In this document: positions 1 to 6,103 of the stretch, in pieces | Layout of the letters: each line of letters starts with the position of its first letter | Numbering within the stretch: the first letter of the stretch is position 1 | From: Lachnospiraceae bacterium AC2028 | GTDB lineage: Bacteria > Bacillota > Clostridia > Lachnospirales > Lachnospiraceae | Direction: 5' to 3' | Assembly (NCBI GenBank): GCA_000702685.1 | Contig: JNJD01000007.1 | Coordinates: 496,001 to 560,000, forward strand | DNA length: 64,000 nucleotides | Translations under genes and position numbers: made by a program | The notes under the pieces: generated by a model | The model's input: the letters and a program-made list of their open reading frames with translations, nothing else | Told to the model about the DNA's origin: nothing | The model's database searches: none

Positions 1-4
1 AATC

Positions 5-334
5 TCAGACCTTCTCGTCTCTATTTTCCAAGCGATGAAGGAATCGACGCACCTCCATTACCTTTTTCCCTTTTTCTTCAAGCACAACGTAGTAAACTAT
101 GTACTCGTTTACATATATACGATAATATGGATGCTTCCTGTCTTTTTTTGACGGAACAGGAGCTGCTATTTCCGGACCGTCTTCCAGTCGTTTTAATATT
201 GCTTCTGCAACCTTGTCCAGGAGATTATTTGCTGCATCGGGATTTCCAAGGTTAAAAGCAATGTAAGAAGTATCTCTGTCCAGCTCTTCGTAGAACAAAG
301 GAAGATATCTCAGCTCATATTTCTCATCAAGCAT
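5..334 (-). CDS. ParE/RelE-type toxin of a type II toxin-antitoxin pair
   Basis: The 109-residue protein has the size and layout of the RelE/ParE superfamily: an N-terminal strand (YELRYLPLFYEELD), a helical hairpin that spaces successive Asp and Leu residues, and a C-terminal sheet with RIYVNEYIVYYVV and EVRRFLHRLENR. Family members either cleave ribosome-bound mRNA or poison gyrase; which applies cannot be decided from sequence. Its ATG overlaps the end of the upstream antitoxin gene by 8 nt, so the two are translated together. The antitoxin-first order and the overlap are typical of phd/yefM-relE modules. Complete in the window. Confidence 0.8.
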   Translation of the reverse strand: MLDEKYELRYLPLFYEELDRDTSYIAFNLGNPDAANNLLDKVAEAILKRLEDGPEIAAPVPSKKDRKHPYYRIYVNEYIVYYVVLEEKGKKVMEVRRFLHRLENRDEKV

Positions 335-584
335 TTATTTTCCTCCGGAGACCTCCAAAAACCTGATCATGAGTCAACCTAACATCAGTTGCTTCAGCTG
401 CTGCATCAGCAACATCCATAACATGCTCTTCAGGCTCAGACAAACGAGAATATGCCTCGATGCTCATAACCACCATCGTTCCATATCCATTTTTCGTAAG
501 ATATACGGGATCTCCGCCCTGGACACATTTTTCTATATCAGTAAATTTATTTCTTAAATCAGAAACAGGTCGAATCTGTACCAT
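327..584 (-). CDS. Phd/YefM-type antitoxin
   Basis: 85 residues when started at the ATG at 584, which has a GGAGG ribosome site just upstream; an upstream in-frame ATG at 605 lacks one. The N-terminus (VQIRPVSDLRNKFTDIEK, then DPVYLTKNGYGTMVVMSIEAYSRL) is the classic Phd/YefM DNA-binding fold with the 'T-KNG-G--V-M' strand. The C-terminal half should wrap the toxin. These antitoxins repress their own promoter as a complex with the toxin; an inverted repeat at 621-638 lies where such an operator would be. Confidence 0.85.
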   Translation of the reverse strand: MVQIRPVSDLRNKFTDIEKCVQGGDPVYLTKNGYGTMVVMSIEAYSRLSEPEEHVMDVADAAAEATDVRLTHDQVFGGLRRKINA

Positions 585-620
585 AGTTCTGCCTCCTTGT
601 ATCATTAACTTATCATAATT

Positions 621-638
621 TTATCAAAATCTTGATAA
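621..638. promoter_or_regulatory. Inverted repeat upstream of the antitoxin gene, candidate operator
   Basis: TTATCA and TGATAA form an inverted repeat with a 6-nt spacer, 37 nt upstream of the antitoxin start and inside the AT-rich stretch expected to hold its promoter. Autoregulation by the antitoxin is inferred from family behaviour. Confidence 0.4.
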
Positions 639-730
639 GATAAATATACTACCTGCCAGCAACTTTATCAACCTCTTCATTTCCTTTCCGTTTTGGTCAC
701 TTTAGGTCCGTCGGTCCTAAAGCAAAAAAA

Positions 731-814
731 GCGGTGGGGATTTCTCTCCACCGCAGTGTGTAAAAAAAATCGTTAGGGGGTGCGGACGTTTTTTTAGACA
801 CCCGCACCCCCTAA
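731..814. terminator. Two strong hairpins downstream of the HIT gene
   Basis: The first hairpin pairs GCGGTGG at 731-737 with CCACCGC at 748-754. The second has a 13-bp perfect stem, 773-785 with 802-814 (TTAGGGGGTGCGG). They sit between the HIT gene (transcribed leftward) and the toxin-antitoxin pair and probably end the HIT transcript, although neither is followed by a long uridine run on the minus strand. Most of 640-850 holds nothing else I can recognise. Confidence 0.5.
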
Positions 815-852
815 ACATAAATATAGCAGCCTCGCGTCAAATCAAACTATTC

Positions 853-1320
853 TTACTTTAACAATTTGTCCAGTTCTCTATGAAGCGTTGCTTTCAAATT
901 CTCCAGTTCTTCGTTGCTGGGCCTGTTCTTATCCGAATACATTTCTTCCCTTGGATACCACCAAACAGGTCCTCTGCCATTGTTACCATAATTCTCTATA
1001 TCACCATTTCTTCTTGGAAATAGATGCCAGTGAATATGTGCGCCGCCTTCTCCGTTTCCCAGACATTCATAATTCATTTTATCAGCCCCGAAAGCATTTT
1101 TTACCGCTTCGGCAACCAAAGACATTTCATATAAGTGCTTTTCTCTTGTTTTCTCATCAAGATCAAACAGCTCGACAATATGATCTTTGTATAAGAATAG
1201 GGTATATCCCTTAAAATGCTGATAATCTCCAATTACCACGTATCCGGTTTCAAGTTCTTTTACAAGAAATGGATTATTACCAGCTTTTGTTTCTTTAATT
1301 CTGTCACATATTCCGCACAT
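853..1320 (-). CDS. HIT family nucleotide-binding hydrolase/transferase
   Basis: Histidine-triad protein. The diagnostic motif is near the C-terminus (HIHWHLFPRR), preceded by NYECLGNGEGGAH, and such enzymes act on nucleotide phosphoramidates or dinucleoside polyphosphates through the middle histidine. I start it at the ATG at 1320 (MCGICDRI, 155 residues), which has AGGAG 8 nt upstream; an in-frame ATG at 1359 would add 13 residues but has no ribosome site. The N-terminal C-x-x-C may bind zinc. It stands alone, with no operon partner. Confidence 0.85.
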   Translation of the reverse strand: MCGICDRIKETKAGNNPFLVKELETGYVVIGDYQHFKGYTLFLYKDHIVELFDLDEKTREKHLYEMSLVAEAVKNAFGADKMNYECLGNGEGGAHIHWHLFPRRNGDIENYGNNGRGPVWWYPREEMYSDKNRPSNEELENLKATLHRELDKLLK

Positions 1321-1428
1321 GTAAACACTCCTGGCAAACGGTTGTTTGTCATTCGGCATTGTATTCCGATTTACTGTTCCAACACTTTAAGATCAGATCT
1401 CTCATTCCTGATCATCCATACAAAGATA

Positions 1429-1953
1429 TTACGCTCTTTTCATTACCATTCTGACTATTGTAACCGGTGTGCCGAGAGTCCATTCCTTTTTGCAGCCGTC
1501 AAACTCAAAACCGTATTTGTGATAAAAGTTTATGGCCCTCTCATTCTTTTCGAATACCCACACAAAAAATGTATTGTATTCGCTAAGCCTTGAAATTGCT
1601 TCATTCATTAATCTATAACCTACTTTCCGGCCGTAATACTCCGAAAGGACATAGATCGCATCAACTTCTCCGGCGTCCGGAAGGTCTTCATCTCTCGACG
1701 GACTATATACTGCAAATCCTATAACTTTATCTTTATCCTTAGCTACAATAGTATTTTCCGGGAAATTCCTGGCACGTGCTGTTGTAGCCTCTGTGGTCAT
1801 CGTATCAAGATATCTGTCACATACAATGCCTCTGTAAGATTCCTTCCATGCAGTACAGTGAACATATCCCCTCCCGCACAATTCCTCATCGGTTTCAGCT
1901 GATTTTATGATTATTGAATCATTTATTTTTTCCATGAAATTATTATTCCCCAT
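1429..1953 (-). CDS. GNAT family N-acetyltransferase
   Basis: 174-residue Gcn5-related acetyltransferase. Motif A is visible as VDAIYVLSEYYGRKVGYRLMNEA, giving the acetyl-CoA pyrophosphate loop (Y-G-R-K-V-G), and motif B as ERAINFYHKYGFEFDGCKK. The substrate is unknown. The start is uncertain: an ATG at 1935 (MEKIND) is equally possible, and neither has a strong ribosome site. One of three intact and at least one broken GNAT genes within 3 kb. Confidence 0.8.
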   Translation of the reverse strand: MGNNNFMEKINDSIIIKSAETDEELCGRGYVHCTAWKESYRGIVCDRYLDTMTTEATTARARNFPENTIVAKDKDKVIGFAVYSPSRDEDLPDAGEVDAIYVLSEYYGRKVGYRLMNEAISRLSEYNTFFVWVFEKNERAINFYHKYGFEFDGCKKEWTLGTPVTIVRMVMKRA

Positions 1954-1968
1954 TCAAAAAACACTATC

Positions 1969-1991
1969 TGTCATCGTCTATAAAACTGGAA
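1969..1991. repeat. 23-bp direct repeat, copy 1
   Basis: A 23-bp stretch beginning TGTCATCGTCTATAAAAC is repeated without mismatch at 4064-4086. Read leftward it encodes the end of an open frame in both places, so it may be a duplicated gene tail and not a mobile-element end. Confidence 0.7.
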
Positions 1992-2157
1992 TAGAACGTT
2001 TTATAATCATATTACATCTGCCCCAAGACTCGTCTTTATACTTGAATGCGTCAGGAGTATTATGCCTTTCGGTAAATCCAACCCCCTCATAGCATCTCTT
2101 GGCTCTTGCATTCTCCGGAAACACATTAAGCTGTACGGCCAAAACCTCCGGATCAGG
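1978..2157 (-). pseudogene. 3' remnant of a GNAT acetyltransferase
   Basis: In a frame different from the ArsC-like ORF, the minus strand encodes about 59 residues ending in a stop at 1978, including LNVFPENARAKRCYEGVGFTE and DESWGRCNMI. This is the C-terminal motif B region of a RimJ/RimL-type acetyltransferase. No N-terminal half or start exists; the reading runs straight into the ArsC-like gene. I read it as the surviving tail of an acetyltransferase gene after a deletion. Confidence 0.65.
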
Positions 2158-2360
2158 GCAAGTGTATCCTGATCCTTACAGTTCGGATCCAGCATGGCAT
2201 CAATGCCACCATTGGCCTGGGCAACAGAGGTGAGCTCCCCTTTACTCATGCCTTTTTCCTTCATGTCAATGAACTGGTACTTGATGCCGCGCTCCTTAAA
2301 GAAGCGCTCCGCTTTCTTTGTATCGTTGCATTTCTTTGTTCCAAAAATCTGTATGTTCAT
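2007..2360 (-). pseudogene. ArsC/Spx-like gene truncated and fused out of frame to an acetyltransferase tail
   Basis: The first ~69 residues are clearly of the ArsC/Spx/YffB thioredoxin-fold family: MNIQIFGTKKCNDTKKAERF with the active-site C-x-x-T-K, then FIDMKEKGMSKGEL and GIDAMLDPNCKDQDTLALI. Normal members continue with a conserved basic 'RP' strand and reach about 115 residues. Here the reading continues into the wrong frame of the acetyltransferase remnant (1978-2157), so the C-terminal tail is nonsense. The junction lies near 2150-2165. Its ATG abuts the stop of the upstream gene at 2360, so it was once second in a small operon. Confidence 0.65.
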
Positions 2361-2890
2361 TAGATCAGTATTCCTCTATCACTCCACACATGAGCCTCGA
2401 CGTAGCGTTCAGGACCATATTCCCCATCCGGGTTCCAGTCCTGGGGAAGTCCGTACTTATTTATTACCTTGATTATCTCGTCATATGTGTAGAGCTTCTT
2501 TCTGTACTCTTTTCCATCATTAACTCGGTCACTAAATGTCGGATGTGAATCTCCATAGGTAAAAGAAACTGTGCTCAGATCCAGGTCTGCCGTATCTATC
2601 ACTATATGATCGCAGTCTTCAAACCAGCTCTGTAACCATGGGCATTCACCTACCACCAGATAGTGAGGGACTTCGCGTTCAATCTTCCCGCCCTTTTTCC
2701 GAAACTCGGTTCTTAGGATTGCTTCGAACCGCCTTCTGTCAGCCACATAACTATCTTGTCTTTTGGCGCACATGGTTTCGGGCTTCTCGGCCTTTATGGA
2801 CAGAAGCACCTTATAAGCTTCTTCTTCGCTTAGGTCCGACAGATTCCTAAACGGACCTGTTTTCTTATCAAAATAATGGTATAAAAGCAT
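2360..2890 (-). CDS. Conserved hypothetical protein, 176 aa
   Basis: I do not recognise a named domain. The protein starts MLLYHYFDKKTGPFRNLSDLS, resembling a family of small Firmicute proteins predicted to react to a short 'LYHYF' N-terminus, and has a charged middle (RRRFEAILRTEFRKKGGKIER) followed by VPHYLVVGECPWLQSW. There is no signal peptide or membrane segment. A GGAG ribosome site precedes the ATG at 2890. It overlaps the start of the broken ArsC-like gene. Confidence 0.6.
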   Translation of the reverse strand: MLLYHYFDKKTGPFRNLSDLSEEEAYKVLLSIKAEKPETMCAKRQDSYVADRRRFEAILRTEFRKKGGKIEREVPHYLVVGECPWLQSWFEDCDHIVIDTADLDLSTVSFTYGDSHPTFSDRVNDGKEYRKKLYTYDEIIKVINKYGLPQDWNPDGEYGPERYVEAHVWSDRGILI

Positions 2891-2914
2891 TGTATCTCCA
2901 CGGCAAACTTGAAT

Positions 2915-3373
2915 TTAAGGATGTAAAACAAATACTTGATTGGGATACCCAAACTCCTCAGTCATTTCGCCCTCTTGAAATCCGAATTTTTTATACAAAG
3001 CTCTCGGAGCAATTCCTTTTTCATCATTTTCACGAAACGTTGATACCGTGATTTCCCTACTTCTATCCAATTCAGCAAGCGCTTTTCTCAGAAGGATTGA
3101 AGCCAACCCTTGCTGCCTGTATTCAGGATCCACAGCAAGACAACAGATCATATTTCTATTACGTGAAAACAGAAGAACTCCCACAATAGTTTCACTATCT
3201 TTGACACATACAGCTTGCAGCTTGTTCATAAACTTCAATACAGTCTGCTTATGTTCTTCTAAATTCTCTTCTGTTTCGAGCCCGGGGAAATTCCAGCTAA
3301 CCTTTCGAACAAGCTGCATCCACGAATCGATATATGAACTTTCTCCAAATATTGCTTCCATTTCTTTCATCAC
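2915..3373 (-). CDS. GNAT family N-acetyltransferase
   Basis: 152 residues with a clear acetyl-CoA loop (LAVDPEYRQQGLASILLRKAL) and a C-terminal motif B (APRALYKKFGFQEGE). The N-terminal part (SYIDSWMQLVRKVSWNFPGLETEE) is typical of GNATs from sporeforming Firmicutes that act on small amines. Substrate unknown. An ATG one codon in is an alternative start. The stop lies 24 nt before the hypothetical gene at 2890. Confidence 0.8.
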   Translation of the reverse strand: MMKEMEAIFGESSYIDSWMQLVRKVSWNFPGLETEENLEEHKQTVLKFMNKLQAVCVKDSETIVGVLLFSRNRNMICCLAVDPEYRQQGLASILLRKALAELDRSREITVSTFRENDEKGIAPRALYKKFGFQEGEMTEEFGYPNQVFVLHP

Positions 3374-3375
3374 TA

Positions 3376-3462
3376 TCAGATTATATCCACGATTTCACTG
3401 ATATACTTGTCATGCGGATCATGTCCTTCGTACATAGCCTTAGCAATATCTTCCGGTATAAC
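3376..3462 (-). pseudogene. Short C-terminal gene remnant
   Basis: An open frame with no start, flanked upstream by an in-frame stop, encodes 28 residues (VIPEDIAKAMYEGHDPHDKY then ISEIVDII). The composition is protein-like and it sits between two acetyltransferase genes, so I take it for the tail of a lost gene. Low confidence because of its size. Confidence 0.35.
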
Positions 3463-3485
3463 CTACTATCCCAACAAATTTGAAT

Positions 3486-4031
3486 TTACAAATTCCCTGT
3501 CTTTATCCAGAATCTTTTCATTCTACATCCGTCTACTTCTATGATGTTTTCAAGCTGTCCTCCATTTGCAATAATTGTCTTCTCACTGGCAATATTATCT
3601 GCATCACATACCACAAGCATTTTCTCAATCCCTATTCCGCCAGCATTAATAACATTTAGACGCAGCATTTCCGTTGCGTATCCTTTTCCTCTTTCAGAAG
3701 GTCGGACAGAGTATCCGCAATGACCACCCCATGTGCTAAGAATAGGATGATTGATGTGATGTCGCAAATCTATTACTCCCACCAGTCTTCGGTCATGTTC
3801 CCTTATTGCAAAATATGTTGTTGATGGCACCGATGTACCAACCTGCTCACATGTCTCAGAAGATTTTCGCAATTTACAAATATCTATCCATTCTTTAGAG
3901 GTGGAACAATCCCTTAGCCCCATGCAACCCGCAAATTGATCGTTATTATCTTTATCTGCTTGAAGAACTTCATCCTTAAATTTCTGAAGTTCATCTATAT
4001 ACTTTTCATTTGCTTCTATAAGAAAAATCAT
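3486..4031 (-). CDS. GNAT family N-acetyltransferase, RimJ/RimL-like
   Basis: 181 residues. The region RHHINHPILSTWGGHCGYSVRPSERGKGYATEMLRL carries the substrate strand and the acetyl-CoA loop (R-P-S-E-R-G-K-G-Y-A), followed by CDADNIASEKTIIANGGQLE, the usual motif B of RimJ/RimL-like acetyltransferases. The C-terminus RFWIKTG is also standard. Complete and probably functional; substrate unknown. The start at 4031 has no strong ribosome site. Confidence 0.85.
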   Translation of the reverse strand: MIFLIEANEKYIDELQKFKDEVLQADKDNNDQFAGCMGLRDCSTSKEWIDICKLRKSSETCEQVGTSVPSTTYFAIREHDRRLVGVIDLRHHINHPILSTWGGHCGYSVRPSERGKGYATEMLRLNVINAGGIGIEKMLVVCDADNIASEKTIIANGGQLENIIEVDGCRMKRFWIKTGNL

Positions 4032-4063
4032 ATAAGTTCACACCATCCCGATAACTTCCGATT

Positions 4064-4086
4064 TGTCATCGTCTATAAAACTGGAA
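4064..4086. repeat. 23-bp direct repeat, copy 2
   Basis: Second exact copy of the repeat at 1969-1991. The stretch 4032-4279 around it has no convincing gene: small open frames exist on both strands but lack ribosome sites and recognisable motifs, and it may be decayed coding sequence. Confidence 0.7.
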
Positions 4087-4279
4087 GATAATACTTTAAT
4101 GTCAATTATATCAGAGAGCCTACAAAAAGCCGACTTCCAAGCCACCATCAATGCTTTTATTGCATTATTTATGGATTTTAATCGTCCTTGGCAAGCAGGG
4201 CATCCCAAGCTTATAAACGAGGCATTTGGCTTTGAGATCAGGCCATTGCCCACCCACTGCCTGGTAAAACTTGCACGAA

Positions 4280-4312
4280 AAAACCTCGTAAACGTTGAAT
4301 TTACGAGGTTTT
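4280..4312. terminator. Bidirectional terminator hairpin just outside the mobile element
   Basis: A perfect 13-bp stem (AAAACCTCGTAAA with its complement) around a 7-nt loop, with A and T runs at the two ends. It lies 7 nt before the left att copy, so it is either the original terminator of the tRNA-Gly transcript before integration or part of the element's left boundary. The first is more likely, since it stands immediately beyond the tRNA 3' end on the minus strand once the element is removed. Confidence 0.7.
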
Positions 4313-4319
4313 AGGTGAG

Positions 4320-4337
4320 AGCAGGTGATGGGAATCG
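4320..4337. repeat. Left attachment site (18-bp core)
   Basis: AGCAGGTGATGGGAATCG matches 11366-11383 exactly. Here it stands alone with no tRNA body, so it is the distal att copy made by integration. Crossover must fall within these 18 bases, that is, within the acceptor and T-arm end of tRNA-Gly. Confidence 0.9.
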
Positions 4338-4398
4338 AACAACCATGAACACCTGAAATCCCATAAAAGAAAGGAGGTTGCGCAACTGTCTTTGCCTT

Positions 4399-4416
4399 TG
4401 TACCACTCTTGTACCA
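4399..4416. promoter_or_regulatory. Left arm-type integrase sites
   Basis: Two copies of TGTACCAC spaced 11 bp apart, 62 nt inside the left core. The same pair with the same 11-bp spacing occurs at the right end (11306-11324). One helical turn of spacing and presence at both ends are as expected for arm sites bound by the N-terminal domain of a tyrosine recombinase. Binding itself is inferred. Confidence 0.65.
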
Positions 4417-4490
4417 CTATAAAAGGGCTTATTTTCGCTAATCCTTTTGTTTATGCATTCAAGTACCAAAAACTCAAAATCTGGTGCAAA

Positions 4491-4511
4491 ATATCAGATA
4501 TCTGATATAAT
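4491..4511 (+). promoter_or_regulatory. Palindromic operator overlapping a TATAAT -10 box
   Basis: An 18-bp perfect palindrome (ATATCAGAT followed by its complement, 4491-4508) overlaps TATAAT at 4506-4511. Downstream, CATAGA and TCTATG alternate three times between 4521 and 4550, forming further inverted repeats. This is the only promoter-like signal before the lipoprotein gene, so its transcription is probably repressor controlled. No -35 box of good quality is visible. No obvious repressor gene is present in the element; Rep or a host protein could act here. Confidence 0.55.
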
Positions 4512-4613
4512 GTCCCCAGACATAGAATTCATCTATGGAATACATAGATATTATTAAATACACACCCAAATATAATGTTAATGTGTATTGGAAATAAAAC
4601 AGGACTAAAAACA

Positions 4614-5393
4614 ATGAAAAAACTTGAACTTATAACTTTAGTTGGTGTATTAAGTGCCATTTCAATAACAGGGTGCGGAAACGATAATCAAGTCGTTTCA
4701 AATAATTCCGTTGAACCTGTTACTGAAATAGTCAGTGATAATATTGCTTCTGTAAATCAGGATGAGCTTAACGAATTAAATGCGGAAAATGAGGCTCTGA
4801 AAAAGAATATTAATGACCTTGAAGCACAGATTACCGAAGACGAAGCATATTATCAATCATCTCTTGATTTTGGAATTGAAGAAACTCCTGCCGGCGATGT
4901 GGAAATTATTGAAATCCTAGATGAAGACCGACTTATTTTACAAGATGCCAATATAAGGGAAAAAGATTCTATCGATTCCGAGTGGATTGATTATTTATTG
5001 CGTTATTCAGGTATTTCCGAAGAGAATTATATTCATGTATATGGAAAAACCTCTAACGAATGGTATGAAATCCATTATATAACAGATGAATCAACCGGCG
5101 ATTATACGGTTGCTTATGTACCGGGAAAAGCATTAAGTGACTCTGTGTATGTTTCAGAAGCAAAAATGGATGAAGAGGCAGACAAAGACCCTCATAATCA
5201 GAGCGTAACTCAACAGCAACAGCAGACACAGCAGCCTACACAACAGCAGCAAAATCAGAATCCACCTCAGAATAATGAGCCTGTAGACCCTAACATAGAC
5301 CAACAATATCAAGATATGATAGATAACGGGCAGATAATTGTAGCAGACCCTTCAGATGGGACACCTGCAGATGACCCATTCGGTGACTGGTAA
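4614..5393 (+). CDS. Lipoprotein with coiled coil and Gln-rich tail, element cargo
   Basis: 259 residues from the ATG at 4614. The N-terminus (MKKLELITLVGVLSAISITGC) is a lipoprotein signal with the lipidated cysteine at about residue 21. A short coiled coil follows (ELNELNAENEALKKNINDLE), then a domain of ~90 residues containing YIHVYGKTSNEWYEIHYI and YTVAYVPGKALSD, which looks like a bacterial SH3-like fold. The last 80 residues are a low-complexity Gln/Pro/Asn linker and an acidic tail. Surface lipoproteins on small mobile elements often block entry of related elements; that role here is a guess. It has its own regulated promoter and terminator. Confidence 0.75.
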   Translation: MKKLELITLVGVLSAISITGCGNDNQVVSNNSVEPVTEIVSDNIASVNQDELNELNAENEALKKNINDLEAQITEDEAYYQSSLDFGIEETPAGDVEIIEILDEDRLILQDANIREKDSIDSEWIDYLLRYSGISEENYIHVYGKTSNEWYEIHYITDESTGDYTVAYVPGKALSDSVYVSEAKMDEEADKDPHNQSVTQQQQQTQQPTQQQQNQNPPQNNEPVDPNIDQQYQDMIDNGQIIVADPSDGTPADDPFGDW

Positions 5394-5417
5394 ATGACAG
5401 TAACAAACATATTATAT

Positions 5418-5455
5418 AACAGGACTTTCAGAAATGGAAGTCCTGTTTTAATTTT
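5418..5455 (+). terminator. Terminator of the lipoprotein gene
   Basis: AACAGGACTTTC pairs with its near-perfect complement (5418-5429 with 5436-5447, one mismatch) and is followed by TTAATTTT, 25 nt after the lipoprotein stop. Confidence 0.85.
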
Positions 5456-5534
5456 GGACAAACAGAGTAATAGATTTTTCAGTCATCAAACAAAAATTAA
5501 AAATACAATAGACAAAACTTAAGCAATAATCATT

Positions 5535-5566
5535 AAAGACACCTTACAAAAATGAGGTGTCTTTTT
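5535..5566 (+). terminator. Second rho-independent terminator
   Basis: AAAGACACCT pairs with AGGTGTCTTT around a short A-rich loop, followed by a T run. It lies 140 nt after the lipoprotein stop with no gene between, so it either backs up the first terminator or ends a small transcript. Confidence 0.75.
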
Positions 5567-5615
5567 ATTATGCAATTTTATATCAGAAGTAAATAATTAA
5601 GAAAGGAGATAAAAA

Positions 5616-5654
5616 ATGAATACCATGACAAGCATAGCACATAGGAGCACATAG
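5616..5654 (+). other. 12-codon mini-ORF with a strong ribosome site
   Basis: AAAGGAGAT precedes an ATG at 5616, opening a 12-residue frame (MNTMTSIAHRST) ended by TAG. It may be a leader peptide, a truncated gene start or chance. A second, similar mini-ORF lies at 5863. Confidence 0.3.
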
Positions 5655-5759
5655 ACAATGATAGTTTGAAGTCAGATTCATAGTTAATAAAATAAGGAGT
5701 CAGTAAGTGAAAGTGGGAGACAAAACAAAACAGCATTCGAAAATAATTACAACAAAAAT

Positions 5760-5787
5760 AGGCATCTAAAGTTAAATTTAGATGTCT
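5760..5787. other. Hairpin in the non-coding origin region
   Basis: An AT-rich stem pairing AGGCATCTAAA with its near complement TTTAGATGTCT around GTTAAA. The T run after it is weak (AATTTATT), so it may be a weak terminator or an element of the replication region. Confidence 0.4.
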
Positions 5788-5862
5788 AATTTATTGGCAT
5801 CAACTTCATTTATTAAGGATTTAAAATTATTTTATTTTTGCATTCATAGGAGGCAATGAGAA

Positions 5863-5895
5863 ATGAAGCATAATACCTCAACAAAATCATTATAG
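5863..5895 (+). other. 10-codon mini-ORF ending on the structured element
   Basis: AGGAGG at 5848-5853 is ideally spaced from the ATG at 5863. The frame encodes MKHNTSTKSL and its TAG stop (5893-5895) is the first three bases of the 98-nt structured element. The coincidence suggests either a leader peptide coupled to the structure or a gene interrupted by it. Confidence 0.3.
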
Positions 5896-5990
5896 CCCAC
5901 TGTGCGAAAGGCGTAGGCGTTCACGCGCAGGAAGCGGTGCGAAGCAAAGCGCACGAGCATGGACGGCGTAACGCCAGCACCAATGGGCTA
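5893..5990. other. GC-rich 98-nt multi-branched structure near the origin
   Basis: TAGCCCA at 5893-5899 pairs with TGGGCTA at 5984-5990. Inside, TG/CA, TGC/GCA and GGCGT/ACGCC extend the stem to about 17 bp with small bulges, and further hairpins form within it (GTGCG with CGCAC across AAGCAAAG; GCG with CGC across TTCA). The segment is GC-rich in an AT-rich element, and it ends 10 nt before the origin stem-loop. Options are a single-strand (complementary-strand) origin, a structured RNA, or a small inserted palindromic element. Confidence 0.5.
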
Positions 5991-6000
5991 AATCTTAAAA

Positions 6001-6034
6001 AAGTCGTGGAGGCAAGTATTACCCTCCACGACTT
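6001..6034 (+). other. Candidate rolling-circle origin stem-loop with AAGTATTAC
   Basis: A perfect 12-bp stem (AAGTCGTGGAGG, 6001-6012, with its complement, 6023-6034) presents a 10-nt loop, C followed by AAGTATTAC. In circoviruses and other CRESS-DNA viruses, Rep nicks a nonanucleotide of the form NAGTATTAC in the loop of such a stem, between the T and the following A; AAGTATTAC is the form I know from porcine circovirus 2. By analogy the nick would fall between 6020 and 6021. The element encodes a matching Rep in the same orientation. A T-rich stretch follows (CTGTGTTTTT), so the hairpin could also act as a terminator. Confidence 0.8.
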
Positions 6035-6042
6035 CTGTGTTT

Positions 6043-6057
6043 TTGTGCCAATCGAGT
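6043..6057. repeat. 15-bp inverted repeat flanking the leftward gene, copy 1
   Basis: TTGTGCCAATCGAGT here matches the complement of 6455-6469 at 14 of 15 positions. The two copies bracket the gene at 6104-6439 and one lies 9 nt from the origin stem-loop; the other is in the leftward gene's leader. They could be binding sites for a shared protein. Confidence 0.5.
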
Positions 6058-6103
6058 TTCATTATATTATTATTTGTTATTTGCTACATTTTCATTCTAA
6101 AAA

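Noticed and set aside
1429-4031. Integron cassette array, suggested by several GNAT genes and a repeat
   Set aside because: No integrase of that type and no attC-like folded sites lie between the genes; the 23-bp repeat has no imperfect palindrome.
4038-4253. 71-residue leftward gene
   Set aside because: No ribosome site, no recognised motif and a similarly long open frame on the other strand. Probably decayed sequence or chance.
5900-5990. Group II intron or retron start (GTGCG near 5900)
   Set aside because: The segment is only 98 nt, no reverse transcriptase is in the element, and the domain V pattern of group II introns is absent.
6001-6034. Reading the origin hairpin only as a rho-independent terminator of upstream transcripts
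   Set aside because: A T-rich stretch follows, so terminator activity is possible, but no gene ends just before it and the loop carries a nine-base CRESS nick motif beside a matching Rep. Kept as origin, with the terminator as an alternative.
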